A stretch of 5,178 nt of DNA from Mesotoga sp. Its GTDB lineage: Bacteria; Thermotogota; Thermotogae; Petrotogales; Kosmotogaceae. Made by a program: the position numbers and the translations under genes. The stretch covers positions 1 to 5,178 of the forward strand of contig WOZY01000078.1 of assembly GCA_011620045.1 (NCBI GenBank), in the 5' to 3' direction. Below are positions 1 through 4,637 of the stretch, one piece after another. Under the pieces are notes generated by a model. The model was not told where the DNA came from. It saw only the letters and a program-made list of their open reading frames with translations, and searched no databases. The stretch's first letter is position 1; each line of letters starts with the position of its first letter.

Positions 1-305
1 GCATCACTAACTCCCTCCGGTATTTCTTCACCGGCCTTGACTGCTCCAGTGTCCACGGGCTGGAAATAGAGACGGACCGAGGATTTGAGAAACTGAGAAG
101 CCTTTTCCAGAAATAGAGACTCCAAAAAATTCTTGAGCTCGACACTGACCTCACATCCGATCTTGATCATTATCTCTTTTGAATCGCAGTCGATAGATAT
201 CTCCGAGACTTCTATGCCTTCACATTCTACAGACGAATCGGCTTCGATGATTTTCGATAGAAGCCTCTTTATTGGAAGTTCTAAATCTCTCATGCACAGC
301 TTCAT
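1..305 (-). CDS. polC: Probable N-terminus of DNA polymerase III PolC-type alpha subunit (partial)
   Basis: The frame opens at an ATG whose first bases overlap the ruvC stop (ATGA, 4-nt overlap) and stays open for 101 codons to the window edge, so the C-terminal bulk is missing. A ribosome site (GGAGGT, complement of 317-322) lies 11 nt upstream inside ruvC, consistent with translational coupling. The visible protein begins MKLCMRDLELPIKRLLSKII and continues with alternating short strands and a helix (EISIDCDSKEIMIKI, then VELKNFLESLF). This resembles the poorly conserved N-terminal domain of PolC from Firmicutes and Thermotogota. PolC is the replicative polymerase with an embedded 3'-5' exonuclease, but no exonuclease, PHP or polymerase motif lies inside the window. 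The assignment rests on fold-like pattern, remembered gene order (polC next to ruvC in Thermotoga) and position. An uncharacterised protein coupled to ruvC is the alternative. The existence of the gene is much surer than its name. Confidence 0.6.
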   Translation of the reverse strand, partial: MKLCMRDLELPIKRLLSKIIEADSSVECEGIEVSEISIDCDSKEIMIKIGCEVSVELKNFLESLFLEKASQFLKSSVRLYFQPVDTGAVKAGEEIPEGVSD

Positions 306-808
306 GCCTTTCGAACACCTCCGGGAAACTTCCTTGCAGCAAGGTGACACCAGGCTACCGCAAGAGCGTCGGCAGCATCATCGGGTCTCGGAGTCTCCTT
401 CATCCGAAGAAAGGTTTTCAAAGTTCTCTGAACCTGTCCTTTCTCGGCTCTTCCATAACCTGTAACGGCAAGCTTCACTTGATGGGGAGTATATTCAAAA
501 ATCGGTACTTCATGCCTCCTCATGGCAAGAAGAATCACTCCCCTTGCTTCGCTCACCTGTATCGCGGTGGTGACATTCCTGAAAAAGAAAAGCTCCTCAA
601 CCGCCGACTCGTCTGGACTGCACTCCTGTATAAGTCTTTCCAGCTGATCATGGATCTTCAGAAGTCTGTCTGGAATCGGTTCATCGGGTTCGGTTCTGAT
701 CGCTCCATATGAAACGAGTTCTATCTTTGAAGCCCTCATCTCGAGTACGCCGTATCCAACAATACCAAACCCCGGATCAATTCCCAGAACCCTCACACAA
801 GCCGGCAA
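302..808 (-). CDS. ruvC: Crossover junction endodeoxyribonuclease RuvC
   Basis: RuvC is the Holliday-junction resolvase. As a dimer it makes paired nicks in four-way junctions brought to it by RuvAB, ending recombinational repair in the cytoplasm. The 168-residue protein has the usual family length. All four acidic metal-binding positions are visible: D11 in LGIDPG, E71 in VEELFF, and D144 and D147 in PDDAADALA, matching E. coli D7, E66, D138 and D141. The RNase H-like fold start (VLGIDPGFGIVGYG) is textbook. The start is TTG at 806-808, chosen because GGAGGTG (complement of 816-822) sits 7 nt upstream. The in-frame GTG four codons later, which would give the more usual VRVLGIDPG N-terminus, is 19 nt from that site. 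The stop overlaps the next gene by 4 nt. A TATAAT-like -10 lies just upstream. Nothing looks damaged. Confidence 0.97.
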   Translation of the reverse strand: MPACVRVLGIDPGFGIVGYGVLEMRASKIELVSYGAIRTEPDEPIPDRLLKIHDQLERLIQECSPDESAVEELFFFRNVTTAIQVSEARGVILLAMRRHEVPIFEYTPHQVKLAVTGYGRAEKGQVQRTLKTFLRMKETPRPDDAADALAVAWCHLAARKFPGGVRKA

Positions 809-815
809 TTACCAG

Positions 816-822
816 CACCTCC
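816..822 (-). promoter_or_regulatory. Ribosome binding site deciding the ruvC TTG start
   Basis: GGAGGTG on the minus strand lies 7 nt before TTG at 808. This ideal spacing fixes the rare start codon rather than the downstream GTG at 794-796. Confidence 0.8.
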
Positions 823-838
823 AAAAAAACGAACCATC

Positions 839-844
839 ATTATA
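839..844 (-). promoter_or_regulatory. Candidate ruvC promoter -10 (TATAAT)
   Basis: A perfect TATAAT on the minus strand would start transcription near 832, giving a leader of about 25 nt before the TTG. No good -35 exists at 16-18 nt (best is TCTGTA), and there is no extended TG. The site may be weak or activator-dependent. The tRNA-Asp terminator upstream suggests ruvC needs its own promoter. Confidence 0.4.
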
Positions 845-1105
845 GAAAAACAGAATAGAAGTACAGACTCCCCTCAGGTAAAAATCGCGAGTTCGATCTC
901 TTACTGGCTTTCCAAATCTTCAAATGCAAAATCGACATCGCACATTCAGAGCAGCTTGACCAAGAATCCGGTGACAGTCTTGAAGTTACCGTCCTGAATA
1001 TATTCTAACCGCATGCAGCCTGAAAGAAGTTAAGTAGATATTGACCGGAAGATCTTTTTCCCTGCAAGTGTCTTCCGAAACTATACCATAAGACACTCCA
1101 TCAAT
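845..1105. other. Gene-free interval between tRNA-Asp terminator and ruvC promoter
   Basis: No open frame with a ribosome site is seen on either strand. It contains an 8-bp inverted repeat (AGTGTCTT 1067-1074 with AAGACACT 1090-1097, 15-nt loop) without a T-run, so it is not a normal terminator. A short T-arm-like string (887-900) is too isolated to be a tRNA. Confidence 0.5.
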
Positions 1106-1131
1106 GAAAAGAGAGCCCGTAAGGACTCTCT
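1106..1131 (-). terminator. Intrinsic terminator of tRNA-Asp
   Basis: On the minus strand AGAGAGTCC, loop TTAC and GGGCTCTCT form a 9-bp stem with one G-T wobble, followed by TTTTC. It starts 1 nt after the CCA of tRNA-Asp, so the tRNA is a single-gene transcript. The T-run is short, so some read-through toward ruvC is possible. Confidence 0.75.
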
Positions 1132-1132
1132 C

Positions 1133-1210
1133 TGGCGGGGACGACGAGACTTGAACTCGCGGCCACCGGTGTGACAGACCGGCATGATAACCAAACTTCA
1201 CCACGTCCCC
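1133..1210 (-). tRNA. tRNA-Asp (anticodon GTC)
   Basis: The minus strand shows a full cloverleaf. A 7-bp acceptor stem pairs GGGGACG with CGTCCCC, followed by discriminator G and an encoded CCA. The anticodon arm CCGGT-CTGTCAC-ACCGG puts GTC at 1173-1175 (complement), and the T-arm GCGAG-TTCAAGT-CTCGT has one G-T pair. The anticodon GTC and discriminator G are typical of aspartate tRNA. It reads GAC and GAT codons. It stands alone between its own promoter and terminator. Overlapping open frames in this stretch are not genes. Confidence 0.97.
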
Positions 1211-1221
1211 AAACATAAGAG

Positions 1222-1250
1222 ATTCTACATTACTAGCATCTATCTGTCAA
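1222..1250 (-). promoter_or_regulatory. tRNA-Asp promoter (TTGACA-N17-TAGAAT)
   Basis: A perfect -35 TTGACA (complement of 1245-1250), a 17-nt spacer and -10 TAGAAT (complement of 1222-1227) stand 11 nt before the mature tRNA 5' end. This implies a 5' leader of only a few bases for RNase P to remove. The geometry is the same as at tRNA-Cys in this window. Confidence 0.85.
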
Positions 1251-1655
1251 TAGCCAGGTCTGCCCTTATGATATTGCTGTTCGTGTAGAATGCCGTTTGA
1301 TGACTGCCGTCAAATCAAGTGAGCCGTAATAAATAATCTAGACTGAACCAGAATATGGGAGCAGGAACTTTCGCCGTGAGCTGCCTCAGAATTCTGGAGA
1401 AAACTGCAGATGGCCTCATATGTCTTTTGATGATTCTATGAGCACTCATATCACGTACACTACATTCTATCGAGCACTTCTCCTAATAATCACCAATATT
1501 ACAGTGATAATTTACAATTTAAGTAACATAAGACAGCCAATCACGAATATTTAGTGCTTATCACATATACTGTACTAACGTAATATTTTCCTGCATGCAA
1601 TATATAATGATATTATTTTTTAGTACCTTAAATAACTGGCAACGAGGGAATTCTG
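1251..1655. other. AT-rich gene-free spacer between divergent units
   Basis: This spacer separates the minus-strand tRNA-Asp unit from the plus-strand exported-protein operon. No coding frame with a ribosome site is apparent. The only structures seen are a 10-bp palindrome CAGAATTCTG (1387-1396), an ATCAC/GTGAT inverted repeat near 1490-1510, and the larger dyad at 1572-1626 around the operon promoter. AT content rises toward 1655. Confidence 0.6.
1603..1608 (+). promoter_or_regulatory. Candidate -10 of the Cys-rich/redoxin-like operon
   Basis: TATAAT lies 47 nt upstream of the ATG at 1656. The hexamer 17 nt upstream (GTAATA) is a poor -35, which would suit an activator-dependent or regulated promoter. 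The box lies inside a 55-bp imperfect dyad (1572-1626). Confidence 0.45.
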
Positions 1656-2066
1656 ATGTTGAAGAGATGTCTTTTGATTTTTTCTTTCGTATTCCTGTCG
1701 GCTTTGACACTTGGACTAACTGGCGGCCTGATCACAAGAGTGGAGGATCCAGGCTGCTATTTGTATGAATGCAATTGTTTCTTGTTTTCAGAATTTTCTT
1801 ACAGCGAAGAGTTGACGATTAATATGAGATTTGTACCCTACGCGGTATATTGCTGTATTTCTACAGAAGCACGTCATTACGACGCAAACAACAACCCTCT
1901 GAGTGTATACGCAAGCGCTCACGGAGAATGCAGATACTCGATTGACTGCGACGGATTTGGCGTGGCCAGCTGTAACAAATGCACAATAATGTTCTATTTC
2001 TTCCAAGTCGAAGATGATTTTGAAGCCGAAGCTGTGAGTGAAAGTTGCTTTTGCTACGATCTTTGA
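1656..2066 (+). CDS. Small cysteine-rich exported protein, function unknown
   Basis: This 136-residue protein is not one I recognise. It starts with a clear export signal: MLKR, then a hydrophobic stretch at about residues 5-27. There is no convincing AxA site and no lipobox, so cleavage and anchoring are uncertain. The rest has 11 cysteines, at 34, 39, 41, 66, 67, 92, 98, 106, 109, 131 and 133. They cluster as CxxxxCxC, CC, CxxC (residues 106-109) and a C-terminal CFC. Aromatic residues are frequent, especially Y and F, and the C-terminal part is acidic (VEDDFEAEA). The many cysteines suggest a disulfide-stapled or metal-binding outer-compartment protein. The ATG is supported by GAGGGA at 1644-1649, 6 nt upstream. 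The next gene begins 25 nt after the stop with its own strong ribosome site, so the two are almost surely co-transcribed. The opposite-strand frame at 1788-2069 is a shadow. Confidence 0.75.
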   Translation: MLKRCLLIFSFVFLSALTLGLTGGLITRVEDPGCYLYECNCFLFSEFSYSEELTINMRFVPYAVYCCISTEARHYDANNNPLSVYASAHGECRYSIDCDGFGVASCNKCTIMFYFFQVEDDFEAEAVSESCFCYDL

Positions 2067-2076
2067 CAAATGAATT

Positions 2077-2085
2077 GAGGAGGTG
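2077..2085 (+). promoter_or_regulatory. Ribosome binding site deciding the start at 2092
   Basis: GAGGAGGTG is a near-perfect anti-16S match. Its GGAGG core ends 8 nt before ATG 2092. The in-frame GTG at 2083 lies inside this site and so cannot be the real start. Confidence 0.85.
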
Positions 2086-2091
2086 ATTCGT

Positions 2092-3378
2092 ATGGCTAGA
2101 AAGGTAGCTATCTTTCTTGTCGTTTTGTTGATTTCGTCGGCGATGCTTCTTGCCGATACTCTGTCCGGTTACCTTACGGAACGGATGGGCTGGACCTACA
2201 TCGCGAGCGGAAGCGATGTCGAAATGAGTATTTATCCACCGGAAGGAGTCAGCGCACTCGCAGATGAGCGTATTTTCTACGGACAGATCAGAATCGGGGA
2301 TTCAACTGTCAACATAGCGATCATGAACGTCGAGCCTCCGATCCTCTGGATCGACAGCGATTATGACGGTTGTTTTCTAAACAACATTCCGATAAGCGGA
2401 CAATATAGAGGGACCGTTATCAATGAAAGCCGCGCCTATAAATTCAGTCAACAGTTAAGAGTAGAATATCTTTCCAACGGGAATTCATCTTACATGACCC
2501 AGGACCTTGAAATTCACGCGATCCTTCCAAAAAAGGAAGGCGTCGAAGTCGACTACTTACTCATGAGTAGAAGGGAAGGTGTCCTGGAAGTCGATGGAGA
2601 GCTGATCGGGATCGCCCTGTTTCCTACTGCGCCAGATGGTCTGGCCGATAAGATAGACGAAGTGTTCATCGGAATAGATCTAGACAGAGATGGAACTATA
2701 GACATGGTTCATAAGAATCACGAGCTTTTCGAAGCGACCAGCGTCATAAGAATCAACGATAAGAACTACAGAGTAAGCGAGATCAGCAGAGACGGCAGAA
2801 AAGTCACATTCGAGCAGGTCGATGAAGATGCCCAGAACAGGCCTTTGTTGAAAAAGGGTTCGGTCGCGCCTCTGTTCGAAGCCAGAGACGTATACGGAAA
2901 GAGCTTTTCTATGAGCGATTATCTCGGAAATCCCATCATTGTAGTAGTGACTTCGAAGACACCGCTTGAAGTTTTCGCCGGCGGATTTCCATGCTCTACA
3001 GGTGATTGCGAAGATACCAGCAGAGAAGAGAAGAGGCTGAGAAGCCTTTTGAATGAGCTTGTCACATGGAACGAGTACTCCACAAAACCGGAAGTTGAGC
3101 TCATATGGCTTTACTCCGGCGACGAAATCACTTCTGCAGACTCTCTTGACGAATACTCCTGGTTGCACCTGATAGCCGATAAATCAGCGATGGAGCTTTA
3201 CAGCACTCCGTTGTCGAACGGCATGTTCTTTATCTCGAAGGAAGGTAGGATCGAGTATCTTGACGATTATGTCCTTCAGGCGGGCGATGGCTCGATTCCC
3301 ATATATCCGGTGTTCAGAATTCCCACTTTCGGGATTACCAGTTACATTTGGTTCAGAGAATTCGTTCTTGACAAGTGA
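2092..3378 (+). CDS. Exported protein with paired DxDxDG loops and a C-terminal redoxin-like domain
   Basis: The start is ATG 2092, giving 428 residues. A signal peptide is clear: MARK, then a hydrophobic core, with likely cleavage near LLA-DT at 21/22. Two acidic loops, DSDYDG (88-93) and DLDRDG (196-201, followed by TID), look like Ca-binding DxDxDG turns. Each belongs to a beta-rich module, the second followed by VIRINDKNYRVSEISRDG. From about residue 252 the sequence follows an AhpC/TlpA-like thioredoxin fold: PLLKKGSVAPLFEARDVYGK, then a hydrophobic strand (IIVVVTSK), and later FFISKEGRIEYL. The usual WCxxC is absent. In its neighbourhood is CSTGDC, with C301 and C306 four residues apart, and the third cysteine is C94. 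The family's cis-proline before the FFI strand also appears absent (SNGMFFI). It may therefore be a modified thiol oxidoreductase or a binding protein with a retired active site. Its partner upstream is cysteine-rich, which favours a thiol-linked role outside the cytoplasm. Function is not established. Confidence 0.8.
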   Translation: MARKVAIFLVVLLISSAMLLADTLSGYLTERMGWTYIASGSDVEMSIYPPEGVSALADERIFYGQIRIGDSTVNIAIMNVEPPILWIDSDYDGCFLNNIPISGQYRGTVINESRAYKFSQQLRVEYLSNGNSSYMTQDLEIHAILPKKEGVEVDYLLMSRREGVLEVDGELIGIALFPTAPDGLADKIDEVFIGIDLDRDGTIDMVHKNHELFEATSVIRINDKNYRVSEISRDGRKVTFEQVDEDAQNRPLLKKGSVAPLFEARDVYGKSFSMSDYLGNPIIVVVTSKTPLEVFAGGFPCSTGDCEDTSREEKRLRSLLNELVTWNEYSTKPEVELIWLYSGDEITSADSLDEYSWLHLIADKSAMELYSTPLSNGMFFISKEGRIEYLDDYVLQAGDGSIPIYPVFRIPTFGITSYIWFREFVLDK

Positions 3379-3550
3379 TCCGGACCTGTTTATTCAGCAG
3401 AGAATGATCGCAAGAACTCTATCTTTCGCACGAGTTTCTAAGTATTACGGATACAAGAGCAAAGAGCATACTTTCAAATTGGTGTTCATAGTGTAGATAA
3501 AGAGTGCTAAATCACTTTACTCGTTTCAGGTCGGACGAATTCGCATTTGG
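3379..3550. other. Operon 3' region without a gene
   Basis: No start codon with a ribosome site is seen. A frame open through 3496 is only the out-of-frame extension of the preceding gene's 3' end. A weak hairpin (TAAAGAGTG 3498-3506 with CACTTTA 3513-3519, 2-nt bulge) lacks a T-run. A TAGATA box (3494-3499) could be a -10 for the RNA that follows, but its -35 is poor. Confidence 0.4.
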
Positions 3551-3695
3551 CTTTGGGTAAGCAACGATATATCATTGAGTTGCAAAGGATGTCCCCGCGT
3601 CCTGTTGCAAGTTGGTTCCTGACCCAAAGAACAGGGGAGCCAACCTCCCTCCTGAAGAATTTTCCACCCCGAGGGCCGCCTATAGCGGCCCTTTT
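3551..3695 (+). ncRNA. Structured RNA with pseudoknot and terminator, class unknown
   Basis: The segment has no plausible protein gene but has strong RNA structure on the plus strand. Hairpin A is 3580-3589 with 3600-3610: ten base pairs (TTGCAAAGGA with TCCT plus TTGCAA), one bulged G and a C-rich 10-nt loop. Hairpin B directly follows: 3611-3620 (GTTGGTTCCT) pairs with 3635-3644, using two G-T wobbles. The loop of B contains ACCCAAAG (3622-3629), the exact complement of CTTTGGGT (3551-3558), so an 8-bp long-range pseudoknot can form around hairpin A. A C-rich single-stranded stretch (3645-3670) then leads into the terminator at 3672-3695. It does not match the tmRNA, SRP RNA, RNase P RNA, T-box or common riboswitch signatures that I can recall. 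It could be an independent small RNA, a divergent 6S-like RNA or a structured 3' UTR of the operon. The 5' end is not fixed by the sequence. Confidence 0.5.
3672..3695 (+). terminator. Strong intrinsic terminator before tRNA-Cys
   Basis: AGGGCCGC, loop CTATA and GCGGCCCT form an 8-bp GC-rich stem followed by TTT and then GTT. It ends the structured RNA and/or the exported-protein operon. The tRNA-Cys -35 begins 1 nt later, at 3697, so the two transcripts are tightly insulated. Confidence 0.85.
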
Positions 3696-3696
3696 G

Positions 3697-3725
3697 TTGA
3701 AATGATCTCGTTTACATGCTAGAAT
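3697..3725 (+). promoter_or_regulatory. tRNA-Cys promoter (TTGAAA-N17-TAGAAT)
   Basis: A -35 TTGAAA (3697-3702), a 17-nt spacer and -10 TAGAAT (3720-3725) stand 11 nt before the tRNA. This is the same -10 sequence, spacer and distance as at tRNA-Asp. Confidence 0.85.
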
Positions 3726-3736
3726 AAATCTCGTTG

Positions 3737-3813
3737 GGCGACGTAGCCAAGGGGTCAAAGGCGGAGGTCTGCAAAATCTCTACTCAAGGGTTCAAATCCC
3801 TTCGTCGCCTCCA
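3737..3813 (+). tRNA. tRNA-Cys (anticodon GCA)
   Basis: A full cloverleaf is visible. The acceptor stem pairs GGCGACG with CGTCGCC, followed by discriminator T (U) and an encoded CCA. The D-arm pairs GCC with GGC. The anticodon arm GAGGT-CTGCAAA-ATCTC puts GCA at 3771-3773, and the T-arm is AAGGG-TTCAAAT-CCCTT. Discriminator U and anticodon GCA are the cysteine identity elements. It is a single-gene unit with its own promoter and terminator. Its last 22 bases are also the antisense of the 3' end of the convergent NTPase gene. Confidence 0.98.
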
Positions 3814-4310
3814 GGAGAGGGTAGATTTGCCCTCTCTTTTTCTATCTCTCTGGCGATTCTGCTATAGACTTCCTCTCTGTTTTCAGGAGTGATTTCGATG
3901 CTCCCAATTCCCATCGAAGCCTTCAGGTGTCCTACAAACGAGAAGTTGCCCTTTCTGAGAACACAGAGACAGTGCCTGGCACGCCTGAGCGCAGAGACAA
4001 CCGCTTGCTGAAACTCGGGGGAGTCTTCCTCGAGAAAACCTATCTCATCCATTATCAGTATATGATTGGACGGGATCTCCATAGTTCCAAGAAGCCTTGC
4101 AGCTGACACGAACCCTTCTTCAACAATTCTCAATCGCCCGTCGTCTCTACAACCTATGAGAAACGAATTGCCACCAAAGAAATTAATGTGAAGGTCAACA
4201 AGATCCTCGTCAAAGCGCGTCTCAAAACCTGTGAACTTGGCCAAGGCCTTAACTCTTTCCACAAGATAACTCTTTCCTGCATTTCTCTCTCCTGTTATGA
4301 AAAATCTCAT
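3792..4310 (-). CDS. THEP1-like P-loop nucleoside-triphosphatase
   Basis: The 172-residue protein has the size of the small archaeal/thermophile NTPases of the THEP1 family, which hydrolyse nucleoside triphosphates to diphosphates and phosphate in vitro. Their cellular role is unclear. The N-terminal strand MRFFITG leads into a Walker A motif, GERNAGKS (7-14). Walker B is ILIMDEIG (84-91), with D88 and E89 as likely Mg-binding and catalytic acids. The DEIGFLEEDSPEFQQAV stretch matches the family pattern DEIGxxExxSxxF. The start ATG (4308-4310) has a modest GGGGGA 6 nt upstream. The gene converges on tRNA-Cys, and its final codons (about residues 156-172) lie over the tRNA terminator and T-arm, so the tail after EKERAN is probably dispensable. 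No terminator is visible on its own strand. Another small P-loop kinase or ATPase is possible but less likely. Confidence 0.85.
   Translation of the reverse strand: MRFFITGERNAGKSYLVERVKALAKFTGFETRFDEDLVDLHINFFGGNSFLIGCRDDGRLRIVEEGFVSAARLLGTMEIPSNHILIMDEIGFLEEDSPEFQQAVVSALRRARHCLCVLRKGNFSFVGHLKASMGIGSIEITPENREEVYSRIAREIEKERANLPSPGGDEGI
3815..3841 (+). terminator. Intrinsic terminator of tRNA-Cys
   Basis: GAGAGGG (3815-3821), loop TAGATTTG and CCCTCTC (3830-3836) form a perfect 7-bp stem followed by five T. It begins 1 nt after the CCA. The same bases encode residues near the C-terminus of the minus-strand NTPase. On that strand the stem is followed by CTGGAGG, so it is not a terminator in that direction. 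Confidence 0.85.
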
Positions 4311-4325
4311 AGGAATTCCCCCAAC

Positions 4326-4355
4326 ATTATCAACAAAAACTCATCCAGGCAGCAA
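4326..4355 (-). promoter_or_regulatory. Tentative NTPase promoter overlapping a palindrome
   Basis: TTGCTG (complement of 4350-4355) and GATAAT (complement of 4326-4331) are 18 nt apart. Transcription would begin close to the G-run used as ribosome site, giving a very short leader, so this is weak. The -35 lies within the 14-base palindrome GCAGCAACTGCTGC (4349-4362). Confidence 0.3.
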
Positions 4356-4362
4356 CTGCTGC

Positions 4363-4637
4363 TTACGACTCGTCTAAAATCCTTTATTTGTAACACACAT
4401 TAGTATACCTTAATAACTAGCTTCATACACTCCATACCCAATAAGCTTCAAAAGATCTTCTGTATCATATGTGTGAAGCATGGTTCACTTCTCCCCAAAT
4501 CGAGAAACATGAAACATCACTAGGACAAATAAGAAGACGAATTAGTTTGGTAGGGTCAACCTTTTGGACTGAATACAGAGTATATGCTAAATGCTTCGAG
4601 ATGGGGTAAAATAGACGTTGAAGAGCATCTCGCCGCT
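4363..4637. other. Gene-free spacer with inverted repeats
   Basis: It lies between the divergent NTPase and glycosyltransferase genes. No frame with a ribosome site is found. A 71-codon minus-strand frame at 4465-4680 begins with TTG, has no ribosome site and resembles nothing I know. Structures seen are a perfect 7-bp inverted repeat (CGAGATG 4597-4603 with CATCTCG 4626-4632) and GCTTCA/TGAAGC copies near 4420-4480. No function can be assigned. Confidence 0.5.

Noticed and set aside
133..712. Plus-strand open frames (133-465 and 272-712)
   Set aside because: They are antisense to the well-supported ruvC and probable polC frames and have no ribosome sites.
887..900. T-arm-like string GCGAGTTCGATCTC
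   Set aside because: No acceptor stem, anticodon arm or CCA surrounds it, so it is not a tRNA or a clear tRNA fragment.
1067..1097. 8-bp inverted repeat AGTGTCTT/AAGACACT
   Set aside because: No T-run follows on either strand and the loop is long. It is not called as a terminator.
986..1216. Minus-strand frame of 76 codons
   Set aside because: It runs through the whole tRNA-Asp gene and its terminator, so it is a chance frame.
1788..2069. Minus-strand frame of 93 codons
   Set aside because: It is antisense to the exported Cys-rich gene, which has a signal peptide, a ribosome site and an operon partner.
2083..2085. GTG as start of the redoxin-like protein
   Set aside because: It lies within the GAGGAGGTG ribosome site. 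The ATG at 2092 has correct spacing and gives a normal signal peptide.
2680..3168. Minus-strand frames of 162 and 61 codons
   Set aside because: They are shadows of the long plus-strand gene, with no ribosome site or recognisable domain.
3260..3496. Plus-strand frame of 78 codons extending beyond the redoxin-like gene
   Set aside because: It mostly overlaps the real gene in another frame and lacks a ribosome site. The tail beyond 3378 matches nothing I know.
3498..3519. Hairpin as terminator of the exported-protein operon
   Set aside because: The 7-bp AT-rich stem has a 2-nt bulge and no T-run. The hairpin at 3672-3695 is far better.
3551..3695. T-box, SRP RNA, tmRNA or RNase P RNA
   Set aside because: The T-box antiterminator motif, the SRP GGAAGGAAGCAGCC-like core, tmRNA ends and the RNase P core motifs were all looked for and not found.
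3507..3758. Minus-strand frame of 83 codons
   Set aside because: It is antisense to the structured RNA, the terminator and the start of tRNA-Cys.
4188..4403. Plus-strand frame of 71 codons
   Set aside because: It is antisense to the NTPase 5' end and has no ribosome site.
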